Below are positions 51,350 through 61,960 of a stretch of DNA of 64,000 nt, one piece after another; within the stretch, counting starts at the first letter, position 1, and each line of letters starts with the position of its first letter. The stretch is from Cryptomeria japonica. Its lineage: Eukaryota > Streptophyta > Pinopsida > Cupressales > Cupressaceae. A program made the position numbers and the translations under genes. The DNA is taken from contig NC_081413.1 of assembly GCF_030272615.1 (NCBI RefSeq), positions 144,250,476-144,314,475 on the forward strand. Reading direction: 5' to 3'. The notes below the pieces were generated by a model. That model saw only the letters and a program-made list of their open reading frames with translations, was not told the DNA's origin and made no database searches.

Positions 51350-53860
51350 AGTGGAGGACATAGGTGCCAAAAGAGGGATGAATTAATGAAAAAAAATTTA
51401 TGTTTCAAATGCAGAGAGCCTTGGGAAAAAGGGCATCAATGTAAGAGAGGCAGAGTAAACCAAATAGAAGAATTTAGCAAGAGGGCTAAAACTGACGAAA
51501 CAGAGGGATCACTAGCAGTCATCACTCAGAACATGAATAGACCTTTTCGAATTAAAGGAACTCTTAAAGGACAGAAGGTGGTCGCCTTAGTAGACACAGG
51601 CGCTTCGCATGATTTCATCAGCCAACACTTGGTGACAAAAAGAAGACTAAAAACCCAAAATTTTCTTGGATTTAAGGTCGCCCTTGCAGATGGATCCATA
51701 AATCAATGTACAAAAATAGTCTCTCAAGTAGAAATCACTTTTGGAAAACATACAATCAAAAGAGATTTTTATGTAGCAAACATACAAAATGATGTTATCT
51801 TGGGAATGCCATGGATAATTTGTTTGGGGCGGTTCGTTATGGATTGCCCTAATTTAGAGATATGTTTTGAACATGAAGGGAAACAAGTAATCTTAAAAGG
51901 CATGCCGGATGGGTGCCCCAAGCTAGTGTCCTGTAATAAAATTGAACAGATCCTTAGACATGATCAAGGTGAATGGGTAGCCCAATGTATGATATTGGGT
52001 AAAACTCCTTCAGATGAACAGAGAATCCATATAGACATCCAACCCATCCTTGAAAGATACAAAAAGGTTTTTGGAGACATTCCACCCGGTCTTCCCCCGA
52101 AAAGAGGTTTTGAACATTCTATTGAATTGGAAGAAGGAGCAAAACCAGTGATTACCACACCTTATAGACATCCCCACAAGTTTAAAGAGGAAATTGAGAA
52201 AACCATTAAGGAGTTATTGGAAATGGGTCACATTCAACCCAGCAGCAGTCCTTTTGCCTCATCAGTGGTGCTAGTCAAAAAGAAAGATGGAACCATGAGG
52301 ATGTGTATTGATTATAGAGCCTTAAATAAGAAAACCATAAAAAATAGATATCCTATTCCTAGGATCGACGAGCTGATGGATGAGCTACATGGAGCTTGTT
52401 ATTTTTCCAAGATTGATTTAAGGTCAGGATACCATCAAATCAGAATGAGAGAGGAAGATGTGCATAAAACAGCCTTTAGATGTCATTATGGGCATTTCGA
52501 ATTTTTAGTGCTTCCATTTGGACTTACGAACGCTCCAGCAACTTTTCAATCTTGTATGAATCACACCTTTAGGCAACAATTAAGAAAGTTTCTTCTCATA
52601 TTTTTTGACGACATTCTCATTTTCAGCAAAACATGGGAGGAACATCTCAAACACATTGAGGAAGTGCTGAATATACTAGAGACAAAGTCGCTATATGCCA
52701 AAATCTCGAAATGTGAGTTTGGCCTCAAAGAAATACTCTACCTAGGGCATAAAATTAATGCAAAAGGGGTGAGTGTGGATGAAGAAAAAATCAAAGCCAT
52801 CCAGGAGTGGCCCAGACCCAAAACTCTCACACAACTTAGAGGTTTTGTGGGGTTATGTAGTTATTATAGACGATTCGTAAAGGGATTCTCCAAGATAGCA
52901 GCCCCCCTCACAGACTTGACCAAAAAGGGAGCTTTTTCATGGGGTGACAGAGCCCAACAAGCCTTTGAACAACTCCAGGAATCCATGAGTTCATGCCCAG
53001 TATTGGCCATTCCTGATTTCTCCATACCGTTTGAACTACAGTGTGACGCATCAGGGGAAGGTATAGGGGCTGTTCTTATGCAAAGGAAACACCCGATAGC
53101 CTTCGAAAGTCGCAAGCTCACAGAAACAGAGAAACATTATTCCATTTATGATAAAGAAATGTTGGCCATAATGCATGCCTTAGCAAAGTTTCGGCAATAC
53201 CTGGCATGTGGAAAGTTCCTAGTGAAAACAAATCATAATAGCTTGCGCTTCTTCCTGAGCCAAAGGGACCTAAATGATAGACAACAAAAATGGGTGAGTA
53301 GAGTCCAAGCATATGATTTTGATATAGAATATGTCAAAGGGGTGAATAATGGAGCCGCAGACGCCTTATCCCGACGACCTCACGTCAACACTATCACTAA
53401 AATTACAAAAGATTGGAAAAAAGATATAATAGCAGAATACGCCAAAGACCCTCTGACCGCCGAGATCATGGAAGGGAAGATGCCTAGTGAAGAATTCAAA
53501 GTTTGGGATGGTTTGATCCTCTACAAAGGAAGAGTATATCTAACCCCTCAATCTAAAATAAAAGACACCATTCTGAGGGAGTATCATGATAGCCATCTAG
53601 CGGGACACCAAGGGTACTATAAAACATACAAACATATAAGAGAAAAATACTCATGGAAGGGACTAAAGAAGGACGTTTACAAACATGTGCGGGAATGCAT
53701 GACATGTCAACAGAATAAAACGGAATTATCACATCCGGCAGAACTATTACAACCACTCCCTATCCCAAACCAGAAATGGGACAGTATATCTATGGATTTT
53801 ATAACAGGATTACCCAAAGTTCAGGGGAAAGACAGCATTTATGTAGTGGTGGACAGACTC
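51350..53860 (+). CDS. Gypsy-4 pol, part 1 (zinc knuckle, protease, RT, RNase H, integrase N-terminus)
   Basis: Same frame as gag. Second zinc knuckle [14 protein letters not shown] (51401-51442), protease [11 protein letters not shown] (51585-51618), and RT with [21 protein letters not shown] and [13 protein letters not shown] (52590-52630; FFDD where FLDD is commoner). RNase H has [23 protein letters not shown] and [10 protein letters not shown], where the usual catalytic Asp of TDH is Asn. The integrase HHCC region follows ([22 protein letters not shown]), and the first core Asp lies in [13 protein letters not shown]. The frame is interrupted at 53861 by a solo LTR. Confidence 0.95.
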
Positions 53861-55919
53861 TGTTATAACCCCTCTTTGGACATTGGATGATTGTAATTAA
53901 ATAAATACGATAATTAAAACATTTATTAATTAACATTTAATAATATTGGAAAATCATCTCATTTATGAGACTTCACGATTTTCGTCTAAAGTGAGAGGGT
54001 TGTCATAACCCCACATCCGGGCAATGTAATTAATAATAGATTTTGTGATTCTTCATCATAATAATAAATTATCATTTATTATGTAATTAATTGAAAATTA
54101 ATTTAATAATAAATAATAATAAAATTAAGATACAAAAGAATACAAATAAAAATTAAATATAATTAATACACTTATTTGGTACTGATTCATCATCCATTTA
54201 TTTAATAATTAAAGATTCATTGAATTAATTAAACTAATAATTAAAGAATGTGTGAATAATTAAAGAAAGTGTTAATAATTAAATATTCATTTGGGCTGAG
54301 TGTGTATTAAACCAAATGAAAAGATTAATTAAAGTGAATCCCTTATATACTAAGATGGGAGGACGTGACTCAAGAATAAATCACAACTCTCCCATTGTTC
54401 GTGCCTTTCACTCACCATAAAAGGTAAGCTTGCGTGGGAGTCAAAAGGGGATAAAGAAAAGAAAGAGAAGATAAGGAGCACACCACACAAGTTGCCTCAG
54501 TCCACGTCCGCACTCTATTGAACCAATAGGGGTGTAAAGCAATCAAAGGGAATTCAGAAAAGACTCCGCCAGGTATGTTTCGTCAACTCTAAAGAATAGA
54601 GTTATAGTGACATAACAATAGAACACCGTATCCAATATAAGTGATAATAAACAGTCAAGTAATATTCTGATTTCATCAGACTATTAATCTGTTAATAACC
54701 TTCTGAAATACATAGTGCAAATCGGATGGTATTTATTTAATAATAAGGGAATAAAACACATCATAATTTCGTATATAACTATAATGAATTTGCATTCTGT
54801 ATAACTGGTACAGCAAGCATAAAATACGTATAACTGCAATGTAATCCAGAACTGTCAATAATTCAATAAGATGACAATACTATGGGTATATAGTATATAC
54901 TTAATACAATCTGTTAAATGAGCAATGGTGTCAAATAACATAGTGAACATCAGAATAAATAATCAATGAATGGTAATACAAATAATGGTATCATTTAATT
55001 AATATCTGGTCAAACATGATAAACTGTTAAACCATGAATGGAAGGTTGGCTTAGATGGGATTATAGGGATATACTATGCAGACCTACGTGGAGGAAATCG
55101 ACTATGGGTTAGATCGTTTGAACATAAGGATCGTCCAGATCAGATCTGAACTGTTATTAATTAACATCTTTATTCTGGTGGTGAGCATGGGAATTTGTTT
55201 AATATGTATGCTTATATATATATATATGAAGTTCAATAATGTTCTTCTGCAGAATATGATAATATTAATAATAATAAAATAGTAATATCAGTATAGACTG
55301 CAATATAAAGACAGCCAAACTTAGTTACACATACAGTGGCAGACCAGATCTGACGTGCGTCAGATCTGTCTGCCTTTACAACCACTGAATATGGTGATGA
55401 TTCCCGATTTAAGCAGCAGTATATTAATAACTTATATAATAAGTAATTAGTAGATACATAAATAATTAATTATATAATTTAATTCATTTCTTTATTTATA
55501 TATATTCAATTCAGTATAAGGAATAATATAAGGATCCTAAATATAGATATTGATAATAATAAATATTAATATAATCATTATAGTTAATATTAATATAATA
55601 AAAAGTAATTATTAATTAGTGAATTAATAAGTAATTATTAAATCACCAAAACAAAGTATTTATTAATGGATTGATAATAATAAGTGTTTATTAATTAAAA
55701 TAAATAAATGCGTAAATGATTTATAAATCAAAAATAGGATTAGTTGCTTAGTATGGTGAGATAGCTAGTACTTGATGGACTAAAGAAAAGGTAGAACATC
55801 CTAGGTTGGATTCATAATAAGATAGTTTTGTCTCTTAATCGATTTAGTTAAGTTATAAATATATTGGAAATCAATTAATTACGGTTAAAACTGTCTTGAA
55901 CCAAGTAGGGGACATTACC
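53861..55919 (-). repeat. Solo LTR (2,059 bp) splitting the Gypsy-4 integrase
   Basis: Flanked by perfect duplication GACTC (53856-53860 and 55920-55924). On + it starts TGTTATAACCCCTCTTTGG and ends GGGGACATTACC; on the minus strand this is the TGTAATGTCCC...TATAACA family (first base changed). It carries the family hairpin (GAAAATCATCTCAT..ATGAGACTTCACGATTTTC, 53950-53985). No internal coding region, so a solo LTR. The frame 55076-55282 is accidental. Confidence 0.93.
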
Positions 55920-56917
55920 GACTCACAAAGTATGCTCATTTTTTCCCTACCTCCTCAGAGTTTAAAGCACAGCAAATAGCAGAACTATTCTTTAGAGGTG
56001 TTTTTCGCCTCCACGGGCTTCCCCAGAACATTATAAGTGATAGAGATAGTAAATTCCTCAGCAAGTTCTGGCAAGAACTTTTCAGGTTAACAGGAACAAC
56101 ATTAACACCAAGCACCAGTTATCACCCCCAGACTGACGGGCAGACAGAGATAGTAAATAAATGGATAGAAGGGTACTTAAGGAACTATGTCACAGGCCAA
56201 CAAACAAGTTGGATTAGATGGTTGCATTTGGGGGAATATTGTTATAATACCACCCACCATTTGTCTATAGGGATGAGTCCGTTCAAAGCACTATACAGTT
56301 ATGAAGCTCCATTCTTTGGGTGATTGAACACCCAAGATAGCAAAGTACCTAGTTCTCAAGAGTTTATCCAAAAGAATATTGACCTCATGAAGGCACTCAG
56401 AGACAATCTACATCATGCCCAAAATCAGCAAAAATTCTATGCAGATAAGAAAAGAGTGGAGAGGTCATTTGAAATAGGGGATCTAGTCTTCTTACGGTTG
56501 CAGCCATATAAACAGACATACATCAAAAAGAATGGGACAGAGAAACTCAAACCCCGATTCTATGGACCATACAGTATAACACGAAAGGTAGGAGAAGTGG
56601 CCTATGAATTAGAGCTTCCCAAAGATAGCAGAATTCACAATGTGTTTCATGTATCCAGATTAAAAAGAGTTTTGGGACAACAAGTGGTGCCCTATGAAAC
56701 ATTACCCCCACTTGACGATGAGGGACAACTTATCCTAGAACCCGAAGTCATCATGGATACTAGAGAGAAAAAATTGAGGAACCGAACCGTGAAAGAGGTC
56801 CTAATCAAATGGAAGGGACTACCCAATGAAGATGCTACGTGGGAAAAGGAAGAAGCTCTTAAAATGCTTGAGGACAAGCAAATTCGGGAGGGAAGGACTG
56901 CAATGACCCTCGATTAA
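55920..56917 (+). CDS. Gypsy-4 pol, part 2 (integrase core and chromodomain)
   Basis: Continues integrase directly after the duplication: TKYAHFFPTSSEF, then the second catalytic Asp in NIISDRDSKFLSKFW and the Glu in DGQTEIVNKW. A TGA at 56321 (TGG would fit) is followed by the GPY/F-like region RFYGPYSITRKVGEVAYELE and a chromodomain VKEVLIKWKGLPNEDATWE (about 56790-56845). The stop lies at 56915-56917, about 19 bp inside the 3' LTR. The chromodomain is thought to guide integration to heterochromatin in chromoviruses. Confidence 0.95.
56885..56898 (+). promoter_or_regulatory. Gypsy-4 polypurine tract (overlaps coding end)
   Basis: GGGAGGGAAGGAC immediately precedes the 3' LTR and lies within the last codons of pol. 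Confidence 0.85.
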
Positions 56918-58205
56918 TAAAGATACCTCGAGTACTTAATTTTGTCAAAGACATAATGACCATTGCCAATTAAAATAATAAAAACATGAATTGTTATTTG
57001 TAAATATTAATAAGGATAAATAGTAAGTATTGCTATAAATCAAGTAAATAATAAATGATAAAACATTAATCATAAAATATTATAAATAATAAAGAATAAT
57101 TATTATTATTACAACATAAAAACAATTGTAAGTAAATCATTAATCATAAAACAATTGTAAGTAAATAATAAATAATAATTGGTATTATAAATTAAATCAA
57201 GAATAAAACATGATTATTTAAATACTAGTAACTAGTAATAAATAATAGAGAAAATCATCAAAATATAAAAGTAGCGAATAATAAAAAAACCCATTAACAA
57301 ATAAAGCCATCATCGAATATTCATACAAATAGATTAAAAACGCACTTAAAGATCGATTAAAACATAGCAAACTAAAACAAATCGTGACATTCCAAAAGTC
57401 ACGCCCACTGGTCATGGCCGCTGAAGAAATATATAGCACCTGGCAAAACACGAGGAGGAGAGAAGAGAGGAGGCGCAAAGGTGTGGAGGTGCGATTTCCA
57501 GAAGTTGGATAAAAACATTGCCATAAAGCAAAGCCACACGATATAGGCTTAGAGAGTATACCATGTAGCTCCAGCGTGCAGACAGGGGCGTAAGGAAAGC
57601 TTCAACAGTGCGAAAGCCTGCTCATTACCAGCAAACGGTGAAGGAAGGAGGCCCCGGTACGGACGTCCCAGGACGAAAGGGATACACAACTAAACCACAG
57701 GTAATTTAAAATATTAAATGTGAAGAAATCTAGTTACAGAGCTGCGTTAAAACAGTGATTGGAATTTAGAGGGGGATTCATGATGAATTCCTTAGAGGCA
57801 ATATATATATTGTGTAGAGATTGATCATATGCATATGCTAGAGATAGGGAACTTGGATAGGGGTGGGATCCCTGCCAAGTTATGGAAACATATAAGCTGA
57901 TTACTCAGTAATAGAGATCCCATAGAGACCTTAGGCAGATATTACCTGGGTTGTCTTAACTGAGAAAGAGTTCTCAATAGAGAGTTGGGACAATCCATGG
58001 TAAGAATCAACCTAAGTAATGCTTTTATCTTGTATAATTAGTAACATATCAATAAGTATTTAAATTGTTAAGTATGTAGAATAATACCATTTTGCTACGT
58101 GTATTAATGACACACATATTTATTTATATTGTATATTATGGAATACTAACGTTTGTTGCAGGTCTTGAACTTCAAATAGGCAACTTACCCACTAGGGACA
58201 TTACA
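56899..58205 (+). repeat. Gypsy-4 3' LTR
   Basis: 1,307 bp partner of 48983-50282, ending GGGACATTACA. Flank 58206-58210 is ACAAC. Confidence 0.96.
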
Positions 58206-58819
58206 ACAACACACTTCACCATAACTTCAATGAAAATGGAGTTCATTTACAATCAAGGCAACAATCTCTTGCCTTCTCTTCCTACTTTACTCTAATTTCT
58301 ATTCTATTCACTATTGATCATTAGCTATTCTAACCTCTATGAACTAACTATTAACCTTTATAAATGAAGAGCCAGAGCTTTATATAGAGATCTCTTTATA
58401 TTTCAATGGCTCAGATTGATTTAGAATGAATGGCTAGGATTACAAGATGAAAACCCTAATTAGGGTTTGTTACAACAAAACCTTTTAGCCAATGAGAAAA
58501 TTACATCCAATGCATGAGAACCAATAGGAAACGGGGGTAGGTACGTGTTGTGACCATTTCACACATCGCCCCATCGCAAATGGGGACCCCCTCTTTTTGC
58601 TTGTTTTTCGCTTGTTTTTGCTTTCGTTTTTAGGGTTTTGTTAGTCAGTTAGTTGTCTGGATTTAGGGCTAAGCCTTAGGGTTTTAAATTTTGCCTTTTC
58701 AAGCCAAAATCCAGTCGTATTGAGAGAGCTTTTGAGCTTCTTTTCTAGAATGCAATTTTTTTGAATGCAATGATTTCGCCAAAATGGTCTAATTTTCAAT
58801 TGGAATGTTCATGCAGAGC

Positions 58820-60960
58820 TTAAACTTGTCTAAGGGTTGATCGTCAATGAGAATTTTTGTCTGATTGAATATTTTGACCAAATTTTGACTTTTTTGAAGT
58901 TTGATCCTAGGCATTGGAATTGATTTGTTTTCGCCTCGTGAAGTGTTAAAATGTGAAAAATCTTGTTATTTTGGCCTGTAGGAGCAAAATCGCTCCTGTC
59001 CCTCAGTGAAGGACGGGAGCTCATTTCCAAATATCTTATTGTCCTTGCAGAGTCCAGACAAATTTTACGTTTGAAGTGATGAAGAACGACAAGATCTTTC
59101 CATTGAATATAAATTGAAGATTTTTATGAGCACAGAAATGCCTCCAGGAAGAAAATCGCTCCTGTCCCTCAGTGAAGGACCGGAGCTACAATTCAAATTT
59201 CGTTTTGTCCTTGCAAGATTTTAATGACTTAGCAATTTGAGGACGTCCGAAGCAAGATACTTTGCCAAATGAATATAATTTGAGATGCAAAAAACGAAGG
59301 AAAATGACCTATATTGACTAAATCGCTCCTGTCCCTCTCCAAGGGACCAGGGCGAGGTACCTTGTAGCTCTCGTCCCTCTCCCAGGGACCAGAGCGATTT
59401 CCTTCATTTTGCAAAATCCAGACAAGGGTCAAGGTAAGTTTACGTTCAAAAACGAAGGAGAACATGAGATGAATGCATTGAATATAAATTGAAGATTTTT
59501 GGGACGTCCATACCAGTGTTAAATGCCTAGTTCGCTCCTGTTCCTCAGGAAGGGACCAGAGCGATTTTTAATATAATTACCTTTCTTGCAAAGTTACAAA
59601 CAATGTAAAGGCATGGGCGGATAGAGTGAAGAAGGACGAATCCGTTGGATATAAACTTGGAACCTGGCAAAGTGAGATGAAGGCCACAAAGGGAGGATCG
59701 CTCCTGTCCCTCTCCAAGGGACCAGGGCGATGATGATGATAATACTCTCTACGCAAGTTCAAGGTCGTCCCTCCAAGGTTCAAGGCCGATCCAAGTCAAG
59801 GCGAAGGGTGGCGAAGACATTTCAAGGCATTTCCATCAAGCGCAAGGTTGTAAAGGTCATCACATGGAAGGATTTGCGCTCTAAGACCCAGATCGCTCCT
59901 GTCCCTCTCCAAGGGACCAGAGCGATATCTACATAATGGCGTAGATTTCAAAAGGCAAACAAGTTTCGAGCAACCAAGAAGGTCGAAAGGACGTCATTCC
60001 ACGCAATGAAGTTGATTGCAAGTTGGTACAAGACAAGAACAAGCACATAATAATGAACTTCGCTCCTGTCCCTCAGGAAGGGACCAGAGCGATATTAGAT
60101 GTATTGATCAATTCATGCAAAATTCACGTAAGGACAATATATTGCAATGTTCTGGAGGGTCCATGGTATGACAACAAGGTGATAAACAAGAGTTTTGAAC
60201 GTCCAAACATCGCCAAATGGTGTAAAGGCCCCACATCGCTCCTGTCCTTTGGACAAGGACCAGGGCGATCCTATCAAAAGCGCTCATATTCCTCCAAAAT
60301 CGAAACAAGGCGAGGTTAAGCGAGACAAGGGACGGCGTTTGGAAAACATCACAATGAAAGATCGAAGGTCAAAAATGCATAGTGAACGTGGAAAAATCAA
60401 CATCGCTCCTGTCCTTTGGACAAGGACCAAGGCGATACTATCAAAACACTCACGTTCCTTCAAAGATCAAGGCGAAGCGAGGTTAGGAAGCGCGAAGGAC
60501 ATCGTTGGGAAGGCGTTGCAAAGGGGATCGAAGTTTAAAAGTCGCCAAGATCAAGGAGAAATAATGGATCGCTCCTGTCCCTCTCCAAGGGACAAGGGCG
60601 ATGGTCCCTTTAATACATCCAAACACATAATAAAGGCAAAGGGAAATAAGCGCAAAGGACACGAGCATGGATGTTGTTCGCCTTACAATGATATTTCGAA
60701 GGTCAAAGATACAAGGTGAACGTGAAGACATGGAAATCGCTCCTGTCCCTCTCCAAGGGACAAGGGCGATGTTAGACAAAGCACATGATATTCTTTGACA
60801 ATCACGTTAAGACAAGGACGCACAAGGTTCTAAATGACGTTTGGAAGATGATACAAGGAAAGGATCGCACCAAAATGGGGAATTTCAAGCAAAAAACTTA
60901 GGATCGCTCCTGTCCCTCTCCAAGGGACCAGAGCGATGAGGTACGTCCCTTTGTTTTCCA
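58820..60960. repeat. Array of 34-bp palindromes at about 167-bp spacing
   Basis: ATCGCTCCTGTCCCT - about 5 nt - AGGGACCAG(A/G)GCGAT recurs at 58991, 59157, 59324, 59366 (variant), 59533, 59699, 59894, 60061, 60237, 60404, 60570, 60738 and 60905 (position of CGCTCC). Steps are 166, 167, 42, 167, 166, 195, 167, 176, 167, 166, 168 and 167. Between palindromes the sequence is much less alike, though pieces such as TTGAATATAAATTGAAGAT recur in the first copies, so this is an old tandem repeat whose palindrome is preferentially conserved. Short frames read through it are by-products. Confidence 0.93.
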
Positions 60961-61267
60961 GTTTTGGCGCCAAATTAAAACAATTCGAATTTGCTTTAAA
61001 TGCTAAATCAATTTAAAAATTAAAAATCCACTTTTATTTGGCATTTAATGTGGCGTTAAACACTTATTAATTATTTTTGCCTTTATTTAAAATCGAAATT
61101 CTCAATTAAAAAAACGCAAGGCATTAAATAATTAATTATTTAATTAATAAAAAATCAATTTTAAGCGCTCATTTAAGGAGGTCGGCCTTGTCATTTCATT
61201 GCAAATCATTTAAAAAAAAATGGTTTTATTTTTACTAAGTCGGCCTAAGGGGTGAGGGATGCAAGCG

Positions 61268-61277
61268 CTATATAAGG
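61268..61277 (+). promoter_or_regulatory. Element Q TATA box
   Basis: CTATATAAGG lies downstream of the palindrome array and about 690 bp before the ORF start. Transcription would begin near 61300. Confidence 0.6.
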
Positions 61278-61329
61278 GGGGTAGAATTATCATTTTCTAC
61301 ATCATTATTTTACCTTCCTTCATGCGAAT

Positions 61330-61660
61330 TGAGAAGAGGCGAATGTAGTGCGAGTTTCATTCATCCAAGGGTGGCGCGCTTAGTTATTAAAAGGTGGTGC
61401 GATTTCAAACCAAAGGTGGCGTAGACATTCCCAAGGTGGTGCGAGGCATGCGAAGTGAGTTTGAAGAGGTGCGAATTCCATCCAAGGTGGCGTAAGCAAT
61501 CAAAAGGTGATGCGAATTTGAAGATCCATCTAAGACCACGCCAAAGGGGAATGTGCTAAGGACTTGGAGATTTATTTGTGCGAATTTGAAGATCCATTTG
61601 AGACCACGTCCAAGGCGATAATTGAAGATCACATTCTATCCAGAGGTGGCGAACTCAAAT
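61330..61660 (+). repeat. Element Q leader with repeated AGGTGGCG / GTGCGAA motifs
   Basis: About ten variants of AGGTGG(C/T)G or GTGCGAA at 61337, 61347, 61369, 61392, 61414, 61434, 61466, 61485, 61505, 61577 and 61643. A block GTGCGAATTTGAAGATCCAT occurs twice, at about 61510 and 61578. They lie just after the predicted transcription start. Confidence 0.7.
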
Positions 61661-61960
61661 TTGAGGAGATCAAATTGAAGATTATCTTTATACCTCAAAT
61701 TTTGCCTAGGCAAATTTTGTTTTTGCATTCTAGAGTTAGCTCTCTATCGAGGTATGGCGATTTAATTGTTATTGTTTTATTCATTCATCGTCATATTTCA
61801 AATTTTGAAATTTTGATTCTTGAATATCTCTTGGCTCAACCGTTGTATTTTAGGAAATGATAACTTTAGATACTTATCATGAGGTTTCCTAAAATTTATC
61901 TCTCTTATCTACGTTATTTATTGCAAAAATCTATTTCTTATAATGAAATGTTGTGTAGGT

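Larger units (their letters stand above)
48983..58205 (+). mobile_element. Gypsy-4: full-length chromodomain Ty3/gypsy element
   Basis: Plus-strand element of 9,223 bp (about 7.2 kb without a nested solo LTR), with target duplication ACAAC (48978-48982 and 58206-58210). LTRs are 48983-50282 and 56899-58205, differing at perhaps 2% of sites. A single gag-pol frame carries gag, two zinc knuckles, protease, RT, RNase H, integrase and chromodomain. It is split at the integrase by a solo LTR, and has stops at 51347 and 56321. It is the youngest-looking autonomous-type element here, although no longer functional. Confidence 0.97.
47340..58545 (-). repeat. Z-family LTR, interrupted by a hAT-like element and by Gypsy-4
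   Basis: Starts (on +) TGTTGATGTG and shares ACACAGAATAAA and GGGGACTTACG or GGGACTTACA with the 12757 LTR. Outside the insertions it covers 47340-47908, 48866-48982 and 58211-58545. The tail has a minus-strand TATA box (complement of TTTATATAGAG, 58380) and AACCCTAATTAGGG, as in the other Z LTRs. The right end is uncertain: no TCAACA end is seen before element Q begins near 58546. Confidence 0.65.

Noticed and set aside
55076-55282. ORF inside the solo LTR
   Set aside because: AT-rich, ends in isoleucine runs, no family resemblance.
60023-60779. ORFs across the palindrome array
   Set aside because: Repeated peptides such as those reading RSCP or ALVPW come from translating the palindrome; both strands give similar frames, so not coding.
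58985-60940. Regularly spaced palindromic repeats as a CRISPR array
   Set aside because: The spacing (about 167 bp) is far too long, spacers share ancestry, and the context is plant retrotransposon DNA with no cas genes.
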